Below are positions 1 through 5,142 of a DNA stretch of 5,142 nt, piece after piece. Source of the stretch: Thermodesulfobacteriota bacterium (GTDB lineage Bacteria > Desulfobacterota > BSN033 > UBA1163); the NCBI GenBank assembly GCA_030024065.1, contig JASEIE010000283.1, forward strand, positions 1-5,142. Direction: 5' to 3'. The notes below the pieces were generated by a model. That model saw nothing but the letters and a program-made list of their open reading frames with translations. It did no database searches and had not been told where the DNA came from. The translations under genes and the position numbers were made by a program. Each line of letters starts with the position of its first letter. The stretch's first letter is position 1.

Positions 1-130
1 GCATCGTTGGGTACATAATTTCAAAGTTGTGTGTCCACGATGTCGTGACCATTATTTCTGTCTACGATGTCTTGAACGTTGTCAGATAGATATTATGAAC
101 AAAAAAGGGTTGAGGTATTTTATACCGTAA
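1..130 (+). CDS. Partial small Cys-rich protein, C-terminal end only
   Basis: The frame starting at base 2 is open from the window edge to a TAA at 128-130 and gives the last 42 residues of a protein whose start lies outside the window. It holds five cysteines arranged CPRC-x5-CLRC-x3-C, the spacing of a treble-clef or B-box/zinc-ribbon-like metal knuckle, followed by a basic tail ending RYFIP. The two CxRC units are encoded by an in-frame direct repeat (32-50 and 59-77, 16 of 19 bases identical, 27-nt period). Zinc binding is an inference from the spacing, and I do not recognise the family. A second frame (from base 3) is also open for 28 codons, so coding status rests mainly on the cysteine pattern. 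It lies 60 bases before the DUF2283-like gene on the same strand and might be co-transcribed with it. Confidence 0.4.
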   Translation, partial: HRWVHNFKVVCPRCRDHYFCLRCLERCQIDIMNKKGLRYFIP

Positions 131-190
131 AAGGAAGCCTAATGATAACCGTTCCTGTATATGTATTTTATGGAAAATGGGAGGTGTAGG

Positions 191-424
191 ATGAATATTG
201 TTTACAACGACAAAACTGACCTTCTTTACATCAGACTGGATGACAGAAAGCAGGATGTTATCAACAGACGGGTCTCCGAGGATATTGTACTTGATGTTGG
301 AGAAAGCGTATGAATCGTTGGCATTGAAATTCTTGATGCCTCAAGACATGTGAGCCTGGATAGGCTGTTACCTGTAACTTACGAAATCTCAAATGGGAGT
401 CAGAATGGGGTCAGGCATCGGTAA
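191..424 (+). pseudogene. DUF2283-like small protein, interrupted by in-frame TGA
   Basis: An ATG at 191 sits 4 bases after a strong Shine-Dalgarno (GGAGGTG, 180-186). Translation gives MNIVYNDKTDLLYIRLDD and continues through EDIVLDVGESV to a TGA at codon 41 (311-313). The same frame then resumes with IVGIEILDASRHVSL and runs to tandem stops TAATAA (422-427). The start (aspartate plus LLYIRL) and the VGIEILDAS block together are the hallmark of the DUF2283 family, small proteins of roughly 60-80 residues of unknown function, often found near toxin-antitoxin-like or DUF4258 genes. The full length here would be 77 codons. Because the conserved second half lies behind the stop without a frameshift, a single nonsense change (for example CGA or GGA to TGA) explains it. 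All three transporter genes in the window end in TGA, which argues against TGA being a sense codon. It is convergent with the ATPase gene. Confidence 0.7.
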
Positions 425-504
425 TAAGGTATTTCTATTCTTCCTTTATTATAAATGGAACTTGTCTCAATTTTTAGGTGCCACCCTCCCCCATCGATCG
501 AAGG

Positions 505-1602
505 TCATCCCTTGAGGGGAATGGCAACGATGTCCTCTGGTGAAAAGGTGAGGGAAACTTGTTCTCCAATATGGAAGATAGATTTCTTTCTCGGGTTGAC
601 CACATTGACCTTCACCCTCTTTCCACTGGAAACTTCCACTTCATATTGAACCAAAGAACCAAGATAAGCGGTAGTTCGGACAGCTCCTTCAATCTGGTTT
701 CCATTTACGGGTTTTTCGGTAGGATAGGTGACTTGAATCGATTCTGGCCTGATATTGAGAAGGATGTTTGATCCGACACCAACTGGAATTCCTTCCTGTT
801 TCCCAACAAAGAGAAAAAATCCCTCTTCTGTCTTGACACGAAACCGGTCCGCCATTTGTTCAATCACCTGGGCTTTAAAGAAATTAGAAATTCCTACGAA
901 ATCAGCAACCTCCTGGCTTTTCGGGCTCTCATAGATCTCCCTCGGAGTGCCCACCTGAACGACAATGCCTTTTGACATAACGGCGATCCGAGTGGATAGG
1001 GTCAGAGCTTCCTCCTGATCATGGGTCACATAGATAGAGGTGATGCCCAGGTCTCTTTGAATCCGGACCAGCTCAAGCCTCATCTGGACACGGAGCTTTG
1101 CATCTAAATTGCTTAACGGTTCATCAAGCAGAAGGAGTCTGGGCTCGATCACGAGCGTTCGGGCTAATGCAACCCGTTGCTGTTGGCCTCCTGAAAGTTC
1201 GGACGGCCTTCTCTTTCCCAGTCCTTCCAGGTTGACGATGGCGAGGGCTTGGTAGGTCTTTTCCTGGACCATGGATTTGGGCAAATTTCTCTCCTTTAAT
1301 CCAAAGGCCACATTTTCAAAAACGGACATGTGCGGCCACAGTGCATAATTTTGAAAAACCATCCCGACATCCCTCTTCCAGGGGGGTACCTGGCTGACCT
1401 CTTTCTCATCGAAAAGGATCTCTCCCCCATCCGGCCGGGTGAATCCTGCAATCATCCGGAGAATGGTCGTTTTCCCGCAACCACTCGGCCCGAGAAATGT
1501 GAAAAAATCACCTCTTGCAATGGTTAGGCTGACATCCTTTACAGCCACTGTTTCCCCAAAACTCTTTTTCAAATTACCGAGCCGTACCTCTGTGGCGTTC
1601 AT
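505..1602 (-). CDS. ABC importer ATP-binding protein with C-terminal TOBE-like region (Fe3+/2-AEP/spermidine-type)
   Basis: This is the cytoplasmic ATPase that would energise the permease encoded just upstream. Numbered from the chosen Met (365 residues, normal for the family), it shows Walker A GPSGCGKT (38-45), the Q-loop VFQNYALWPHM (Q84), the signature LSGGQQQR (136-143), Walker B LLLLDEP (156-162), the D-loop SNLD (164-167) and the H-loop His194 in YVTHDQEEA. Residues from about 240 to the end form the beta-rich accessory region, with NIRPES at 283-288 as in FbpC/PotA/PhnT-type proteins with TOBE domains. All catalytic residues are intact. An in-frame ATG also exists at 1620, but it has only a weak AGGA 10 bases away. 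The ATG at 1602 is preceded by GAGGGA at 6 bases, so it is preferred. It is the last gene of the set, separated from the permease by a repeat-containing spacer of 164 bases. Substrate specificity cannot be read from an ATPase. Confidence 0.93.
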   Translation of the reverse strand: MNATEVRLGNLKKSFGETVAVKDVSLTIARGDFFTFLGPSGCGKTTILRMIAGFTRPDGGEILFDEKEVSQVPPWKRDVGMVFQNYALWPHMSVFENVAFGLKERNLPKSMVQEKTYQALAIVNLEGLGKRRPSELSGGQQQRVALARTLVIEPRLLLLDEPLSNLDAKLRVQMRLELVRIQRDLGITSIYVTHDQEEALTLSTRIAVMSKGIVVQVGTPREIYESPKSQEVADFVGISNFFKAQVIEQMADRFRVKTEEGFFLFVGKQEGIPVGVGSNILLNIRPESIQVTYPTEKPVNGNQIEGAVRTTAYLGSLVQYEVEVSSGKRVKVNVVNPRKKSIFHIGEQVSLTFSPEDIVAIPLKG

Positions 1603-1607
1603 CTTCT

Positions 1608-1613
1608 TTCCCT
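1608..1613 (-). promoter_or_regulatory. Ribosome-binding site deciding the ATPase start
   Basis: On the minus strand GAGGGA lies 6 bases before the ATG at 1602-1600. The site falls inside the first codons of the longer reading that starts at 1620, which itself has no good Shine-Dalgarno. This favours the shorter, 365-residue protein. Confidence 0.6.
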
Positions 1614-1648
1614 CGTTCATTTAGCCGATGTCCTAACACATCATAAGC

Positions 1649-1749
1649 TGTCATTGCGAGCGAAGCGATGCAATCTCAGGAATTCTTAGAACTTGTTCGG
1701 AGCATACGATGAGATTGCTTCGCCTGATTTTATCAGCCCTGCAATGACA
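1649..1749. repeat. Imperfect inverted-repeat element (TGTCATTGCGAGCGAAGC type) between permease and ATPase
   Basis: The left arm runs 1649-1678 (TGTCATTGCGAGCGAAGCGA and on to CAATCTCA). The right arm runs 1710-1749, beginning TGAGATTGCTTCGC and ending TGCAATGACA. Arm ends are exact complements (TGTCATTGC/GCAATGACA and GCAATCTCA/TGAGATTGC), and GCGAAGC matches GCTTCGC. The right arm carries a different middle stretch of about 16 bases (around CTGATTTTATCAG, itself a small palindrome). The loop is 1679-1709. Very similar 'GTCATTGCGAGCGAAGCGAAGCAATCTC' palindromes are, to my knowledge, dispersed in many copies in several environmental bacterial lineages; copy number here cannot be checked. A run of six Ts follows on the plus strand (1754-1759), so as RNA it would look terminator-like only for plus-strand transcripts. 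In the operon direction it is a hairpin without a U-tract. Confidence 0.8.
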
Positions 1750-1766
1750 ACCCTTTTTTAGCCCAC

Positions 1767-3512
1767 TCACATTTTAAAAGCTGTTCCGCTTCCCCCTGCA
1801 AACACCTTATTCACGAGATAGGTCCCAATGGCAACAAGTAATATGGCGACAACGCCTAGGGCCGCGCCCGGTCCCCTTCCAACTGCGCTCTGCATATAGA
1901 TATAAATTCCGTAAGAGAGCGGTCCATATTCCATCCGGGGAACAAGCATGATCGTTGAGGACAACTCCACGGATGAAGTGATAAAGGCCAGAAGCCCTCC
2001 AGCGATCAGGCCCCCGGTCATCAACGGGAAGGTGATTTTTAAAAATGTCCTTTTCCGGTTCGCCCCTAAATTCAAAGCGGATTCCTCTAAGGAGATGTGA
2101 ATCTGTTGCATGGCAGCATAGCAGGACCTCAACGCATAAGGGAGTCTTCGCGCTGCATAGGCAATGACCAGGATGATCCAGAGAGAAGTTAAGGGTTGAT
2201 GAATAAAAGGGAGATTGGTCCCATGAAATACCCTCAGATAACCCGTGGCCAGAACGACTCCGGGAATGGCCAAGGGCATCATGGCGATCGCATCGAGAAG
2301 CCCTTTTCCCCATATCTTCCCCCGGATCAGAAGAAAGGCGATCACCGATCCTAAAAGGACACCGATGACTGCTGCCATCAGGCAATACAGGAGCGTGTTC
2401 TTCACAAAATGGGGAGTCCTGTACAAAATTTCCACATAGTTCCCCAGGGTATAGGATTTCGGAAGGATCGAAAAACTCCAGGCCTTGGCAAAGGAAAGGA
2501 GAAAGATGCCGAGATGGGGGATGAGACTGATGCCCAGCACAAAGATGGAAAAAGCCCAGACAAAACCCAATTTCCAACCCCGGATCTTCTTTGAGATGGG
2601 GGTCCCGGTTCCTCCCCGTTGAACCATCGCATATTCAGAACGGCTTAAAAATTTCATCGCTGCCCAGAGAGAGAGTAAGGAGAGAACCACCATGATCACA
2701 CAGATCACATATCCTGCCTTATCCTCTAACCCGATGGTCGTCACCCGGAGATAAGCCTGTGGAGCAAGCATTTTGGTATAATTTAGAATGAGAGGAGTGG
2801 CCAGATCATCGATTACCTTGATAAAGACCAGCAGGGCTCCTGCGACAAACCCGGGCATCATCAAGGGCAGGGTCACTTTTCGAAAGAGGCGCAGGCCATA
2901 GGCGCCCATATTCTGGGCCATCTCCTCCAGGGAAGGGTCCACATTGGCCAACGATGCAGAGGCATTGAGAAAGATGAAAGGGAAATAGTGAAGGGTCTGA
3001 ACGAGGATCACCCCCCTTAACCCCTCCATGAAAGGGATCGAGGTGCCAAACCATTGAAGGAGCAGGAGATTGAACACGCCACTGCGGCCAAGGATCAATT
3101 GAAGGGCGACGGCACCCACATAGGGAGGAAGCACCAGGGGAAGAACCCCTAAGGTCTGAATAAGCATTCTTCCCTTAAAATCGTATTTGATGGTGAAGAA
3201 GGCTAAAGGCAGGCTGATCAGGCTTCCGAAGACAACAGCCATGAGCCCGGCGATCAAACTGTTCAGAAATGATTCCTTGAAAAGGGCCCTTTCAAAAAAG
3301 TTGATGAAATGGCTGATGGAAAAATGGCCTCCTTCGGTGAAAGCAACATGGAGGACACGAATCAACGGGTAGAGGATGAAGATGAAGAGAAGAGTTAAAA
3401 GAATAAGAAAGATGAGGGACTGGGATAAATCAATCTCTTTAAGTTTTGCTTTAAACACTCTCCACCATTCTAACTGATTTATATAGTCGAATTTCCAATT
3501 ACCAAGAACCAA
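1767..3512 (-). CDS. Fused two-domain ABC importer permease (FbpB/SfuB-like)
   Basis: This inner-membrane subunit forms the translocation path and couples to the ATPase. The 581-residue reading holds two BPD_transp_1-type halves. I count about twelve hydrophobic segments, roughly at residues 33-57, 82-108, 116-141, 165-187, 214-238, 266-286, 317-341, 373-397, 403-426, 442-463, 493-515 and 545-570. Each half has an EAA-type ATPase-coupling loop: EEMAQNMGA (196-204, Pro220) and EESALNLGA (476-484, followed by KITFPL). Fusion of both permease halves in one chain is typical of FbpB, SfuB and ThiP. The start is uncertain: the TTG at 3512 has no Shine-Dalgarno and lies inside the terminal repeat of the adjacent palindromic element, with tandem in-frame TGA stops just before it. 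The only other near candidate is GTG at 3458 (codon 19), which would still leave the first membrane segment intact. The C-terminus (GTAFKM) is close to the next repeat. Confidence 0.92.
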   Translation of the reverse strand: MVLGNWKFDYINQLEWWRVFKAKLKEIDLSQSLIFLILLTLLFIFILYPLIRVLHVAFTEGGHFSISHFINFFERALFKESFLNSLIAGLMAVVFGSLISLPLAFFTIKYDFKGRMLIQTLGVLPLVLPPYVGAVALQLILGRSGVFNLLLLQWFGTSIPFMEGLRGVILVQTLHYFPFIFLNASASLANVDPSLEEMAQNMGAYGLRLFRKVTLPLMMPGFVAGALLVFIKVIDDLATPLILNYTKMLAPQAYLRVTTIGLEDKAGYVICVIMVVLSLLSLWAAMKFLSRSEYAMVQRGGTGTPISKKIRGWKLGFVWAFSIFVLGISLIPHLGIFLLSFAKAWSFSILPKSYTLGNYVEILYRTPHFVKNTLLYCLMAAVIGVLLGSVIAFLLIRGKIWGKGLLDAIAMMPLAIPGVVLATGYLRVFHGTNLPFIHQPLTSLWIILVIAYAARRLPYALRSCYAAMQQIHISLEESALNLGANRKRTFLKITFPLMTGGLIAGGLLAFITSSVELSSTIMLVPRMEYGPLSYGIYIYMQSAVGRGPGAALGVVAILLVAIGTYLVNKVFAGGSGTAFKM

Positions 3513-3555
3513 TCATCAAATAAATTTTTCATGATAAGCTTAACACCCACGCTTG

Positions 3556-3606
3556 CGTGCCGAAACGCCTGTTTACCACAGGATGGGACTCTGGCGTGCA
3601 GGCACG
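3556..3606. repeat. Hairpin: CGTGCC…ACGCC inverted repeat
   Basis: The 14-base arms at 3556-3569 (CGTGCCGAAACGCC) and 3593-3606 (GGCGTGCAGGCACG) pair except for a central 3-base mismatch, around a 23-base loop. It is one of the internal palindromes of the spacer between binding protein and permease. Confidence 0.6.
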
Positions 3607-3622
3607 AACTATGGAAATTGAT

Positions 3623-3686
3623 AATCCCTCTTGCCCCCCTTTTGTAAAGTCGGTACGACTCGCAACCGAGGGGGGCAAGGGGGATT
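3623..3686. repeat. Long G/C-rich inverted repeat
   Basis: The arm AATCCCTCTTGCCCCCCT (3623-3640) pairs with AGGGGGGCAAGGGGGATT (3669-3686) at 17 of 18 positions around a 28-base loop. The loop itself contains a small perfect palindrome, AGTCG-GTA-CGACT (3648-3660). In the operon direction no U-run follows, so it is not a classical intrinsic terminator, but the RNA stem would be very stable. Confidence 0.75.
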
Positions 3687-3692
3687 TGAATT

Positions 3693-3713
3693 CGCCCCCA
3701 ATAAATGGGGGCG
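3693..3713. repeat. Perfect 8-bp stem hairpin downstream of binding-protein gene
   Basis: CGCCCCCA (3693-3700) and TGGGGGCG (3706-3713) form a perfect 8-bp stem with a 5-base loop. On the minus strand it lies 45 bases past the binding-protein stop. No T-tract follows in that direction. By analogy with hairpins after binding-protein genes in other importer operons, it could protect the upstream mRNA 3' end or attenuate read-through; this role is inferred. Confidence 0.6.
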
Positions 3714-3719
3714 CTATCT

Positions 3720-3747
3720 TATTGGATATTGGTATTTGGTTATTGGA
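3720..3747. repeat. Tandem heptamer TATTGGN x4
   Basis: Four consecutive 7-base units are visible: TATTGGA, TATTGGT, ATTTGGT, TATTGGA. Related units in the opposite orientation occur at 3491-3513 (TTCCAA, TTACCAA, GAACCAA), forming the other terminus of the spacer element. Confidence 0.65.
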
Positions 3748-3758
3748 ATTTCTGCCCT

Positions 3759-5096
3759 TCAAATCATTTCCATTGCTTTTAAAGCCAATTCTTTGGCCTT
3801 CGAATAGTTGGCCTTTGCTGTGGCGTCCCACTCGGTTTCCAGCTTTGCCCTGCCCTCGGTTTTTTCTTTTCCTTTAAAGGCTTTATTGAAATCTTTGTCG
3901 TTAGCCTTGGCCTCAGGCACAGACACCTTGGTCGCCAGAGAACGGGCCTCGGCTACCATGGCGGCTGCCTTGGTCACATCCTTCTTCTTTTTCTTCCCCT
4001 CCTCAATGGCCTTCTCGGCTTTATAAATTGCACCCCATGCCTCTTTCAGTTCGTTTAATCGAAAGGTGATGATCTGATCGAAGAGGGAATTGAGAAGATC
4101 GTATCTCACCGAGGAAAGCTCTATATTGAAATCCAATCCTCCCATTTTCATCTTAAACGGGTTGGGATAGCCTGCAGGACCCTTGGCATAGAGCTCGGGG
4201 ATGACGGGAAGTCTCCCGATATCGGGTTTGAAAAGGAGCATCTGTCCTTCTTCGCTGAGGAGATAATTGATAAATCTTTTTGCATTCTCGGAGTTAGGGC
4301 TACCTTTTACCATTCCTACATTGGCAGGGACGATGGGGGTGAGTGAGGGATAGACAAAATCGACAGGGAAACCGCTTGCAATGGCTGAGAGTCCGAAAAA
4401 GTCGATGACAATTCCGATACCATACTGGCCACTATTCACCCCTTCCGGCACACCGAAACTCCTCTCCGTCACTACAGCCATATTCCCACCCATATTGAGT
4501 AACAGGGCCCAGCCCTTTTCCCATCCATAAGCTTGAAGAATCGCCTCTACTGTCAGATGGGTTGTCCCGCTTCTTGAAGGAGCTGAAATGGAGAGATGGC
4601 TAAAATAACCCGGGTCGATCAGGTCCGTCCACTCCTTTGGAGATTTCAATTTATGGGCCTGTAGATAGGGTTTATTCCACATCATCCCGTATCCCGAGAG
4701 GGCAAATCCAAAAAAGAGTCCGTCCGGATCGTGAATCGGGTAAGTGCCTATCTTCGCAGGAATCTTCGAAGAAATTTCTTTGGCCAGGTCATACTTGGCT
4801 AATAACTTCTCTTTTTTCAAGACTTCAAAGGCGTCCACGGCACTGGCCCACATAATGTCCACCTCTGGTTTTGAAACCGTCTCCCGAATATAGGTGACGC
4901 CTTGGCTGGTCGGTTTCTGCTGGATCACGACCGTCACCCCGGGATACTTTGCCTCGAAAGCCTTTTTATAGGCCTCAAAAAGCTCTTTCGGGAAGGAAGT
5001 GACGACCACCACCTCTTTTGTGGCAGCCTCGACCATAGAAGTAAACAATGCAAACAAACAAAGGAAAACAATAATAATGTAAAGATGTTTTGTAAT
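3759..5096 (-). CDS. Secreted ABC importer substrate-binding protein, AfuA/FbpA-like, with helical C-terminal extension
   Basis: This periplasmic solute receptor would deliver ligand to the permease. Started at ATT 5096 it has 445 residues. ITKHLYIIIVFLCLFALF gives a basic n-region and hydrophobic core, ending with VEA-A at about 22-25, a good signal peptidase I site. The mature part opens with KEVVVVTSFPKELFEAYKKAFE, typical of the FbpA/AfuA/PhnS superfamily, then VDIMWA (about 79-84), SGTTHLTVEAILQAYGW (about 176-192) and VDFVYPSLTPIVPANVGMVKGSPN (about 245-268), all family blocks. Roughly residues 345-445 form an unusual Lys/Ala/Glu-rich, probably helical tail beyond the usual 330-360 residues. 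No twin Tyr iron site is obvious (DFFGLSA in the region where iron binders often have YY). A TTG at 5057 is the first conventional start, but it would lose the charged n-region and has no Shine-Dalgarno. It is the first gene of the transporter set. Substrate is unassigned. Confidence 0.9.
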   Translation of the reverse strand: MTKHLYIIIVFLCLFALFTSMVEAATKEVVVVTSFPKELFEAYKKAFEAKYPGVTVVIQQKPTSQGVTYIRETVSKPEVDIMWASAVDAFEVLKKEKLLAKYDLAKEISSKIPAKIGTYPIHDPDGLFFGFALSGYGMMWNKPYLQAHKLKSPKEWTDLIDPGYFSHLSISAPSRSGTTHLTVEAILQAYGWEKGWALLLNMGGNMAVVTERSFGVPEGVNSGQYGIGIVIDFFGLSAIASGFPVDFVYPSLTPIVPANVGMVKGSPNSENAKRFINYLLSEEGQMLLFKPDIGRLPVIPELYAKGPAGYPNPFKMKMGGLDFNIELSSVRYDLLNSLFDQIITFRLNELKEAWGAIYKAEKAIEEGKKKKKDVTKAAAMVAEARSLATKVSVPEAKANDKDFNKAFKGKEKTEGRAKLETEWDATAKANYSKAKELALKAMEMI

Positions 5097-5100
5097 AGTT

Positions 5101-5111
5101 CACCTCCCCCC
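5101..5111 (-). promoter_or_regulatory. Strong Shine-Dalgarno for the binding protein
   Basis: The minus strand reads GGGGGGAGGTG. Its GGAGGTG part is a full complement to the usual 16S rRNA 3' end. It ends 4 bases before ATT 5096-5094, the normal distance for a start codon, and about 43 bases before the TTG at 5057. This position is the main evidence for the ATT start. An in-frame TGA (5102-5100) directly upstream prevents any earlier start. Confidence 0.75.
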
Positions 5112-5142
5112 TCAGCAGATTAGAGAAGGGACAGGATTACCA

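Larger units (their letters stand above)
3489..3752. repeat. Composite palindromic element with heptad-built terminal inverted repeats
   Basis: The 25-base ends at 3489-3513 and 3728-3752 are inverted copies of one another with 21 of 25 positions complementary. Read outward-to-stop on the appropriate strand, both are ATTGGtNNTTGGTNATTGGA-like, built from a 7-base period (ATTGGNN). Between them lie three further inverted repeats (3556-3606, 3623-3686, 3693-3713). The whole therefore looks like a non-coding MITE-like or nested repeat cluster of about 264 bases with no transposase. It fills the gap between the binding-protein stop (7 bases from the right end) and the permease, and its left end overlaps the first 24 bases of the permease reading. 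No target-site duplication is evident to me. It may be one element or several repeats piled together. Confidence 0.55.

Noticed and set aside
100..190. Promoter for the DUF2283-like gene (TTGAGG at 110-115)
   Set aside because: No acceptable -10 hexamer occurs at 16-18 bases; the nearest TA-rich candidate is too far away.
425..504. Terminator between the convergent DUF2283-like and ATPase genes
   Set aside because: Only a 3-bp GGT/ACC stem around 478-486 and the CGATCG palindrome are visible. No stable stem with a U-tract is present on either strand.
1807..2577. A 256-codon open frame on the minus strand inside the permease gene
   Set aside because: It lies in a different frame of the clearly real permease. 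It is rich in Cys/His/Pro/Arg with no recognisable domain, so it is a codon-composition shadow.
3556..3713. CRISPR array or riboswitch in the spacer
   Set aside because: The palindromes differ in sequence and are not regularly repeated with spacers, and no known riboswitch core is recognisable.
3529..3831. A 100-codon minus-strand frame spanning the spacer element
   Set aside because: It begins out of frame inside the binding-protein gene and continues through palindromic repeats, and its composition is repeat-derived.
3557..3877. A 106-codon plus-strand frame across the spacer and the end of the binding-protein gene
   Set aside because: It is made of the hairpin repeats and the antisense of a real coding region, with no ribosome-binding site or domain.
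5015..5104. GTG at 5104-5102 as the binding-protein start
   Set aside because: It overlaps the Shine-Dalgarno itself, and its frame yields Tyr/Cys/Arg-rich residues that are not a signal peptide. It does not join the mature protein without a frameshift.

Overview
The window is dominated by one minus-strand gene set that encodes a complete binding-protein-dependent ABC importer. Reading from the right edge leftwards, the order is a secreted substrate-binding protein (5096 to 3759), a fused two-domain inner-membrane permease (3512 to 1767) and a cytoplasmic ATPase with a C-terminal TOBE-like region (1602 to 505). This order and architecture match the ferric-iron / 2-aminoethylphosphonate / sugar-phosphate-type importers (FbpABC, SfuABC, AfuABC and PhnSTUV relatives). 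The substrate cannot be named from sequence. The binding protein lacks an obvious twin-tyrosine iron site but has a Ser-Gly-Thr-Thr loop, so an oxyanion or organophosphate ligand is at least as plausible as iron.

The genes are not tightly packed. Both spacers inside the transporter set are filled with palindromic repetitive DNA. The permease-ATPase gap holds a 101-bp inverted repeat (1649-1749) of the dispersed 'TGTCATTGCGAGCGAAGC' type. The binding protein-permease gap holds a roughly 264-bp composite element (3489-3752) with heptad-built terminal inverted repeats and three internal hairpins. One of its termini runs into the annotated start of the permease.

The left 425 bases carry plus-strand material convergent with the transporter. 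First is the 3' end of a small Cys-rich (CxxC/CxxC) protein cut by the window edge. After it comes a DUF2283-like small protein gene interrupted by an in-frame TGA. The 80 bases between that gene and the ATPase stop (425-504) contain no gene and no convincing terminator. The last 46 bases (5097-5142) hold only the binding-protein ribosome-binding site and part of its leader; no promoter can be identified there.

Two gene starts differ from a naive ATG/GTG/TTG call. The binding protein has a complete signal peptide and an ideal Shine-Dalgarno only if it begins at an ATT codon (5096-5094). The ATPase is best started at its second Met codon (1602). The organism is probably a Gram-negative bacterium of moderate GC. 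The repeat style resembles repeats I associate with Desulfobacterota/Deltaproteobacteria and Nitrospirota genomes, but this is a recollection-level inference. All three transporter genes end in TGA, so TGA is a stop codon here. I see no phage, CRISPR, RNA gene, transposase or clearly new multi-gene system. The points worth a second look are the non-canonical start, the repeat-filled spacers, the helical C-terminal extension of the binding protein and the two odd small plus-strand genes.
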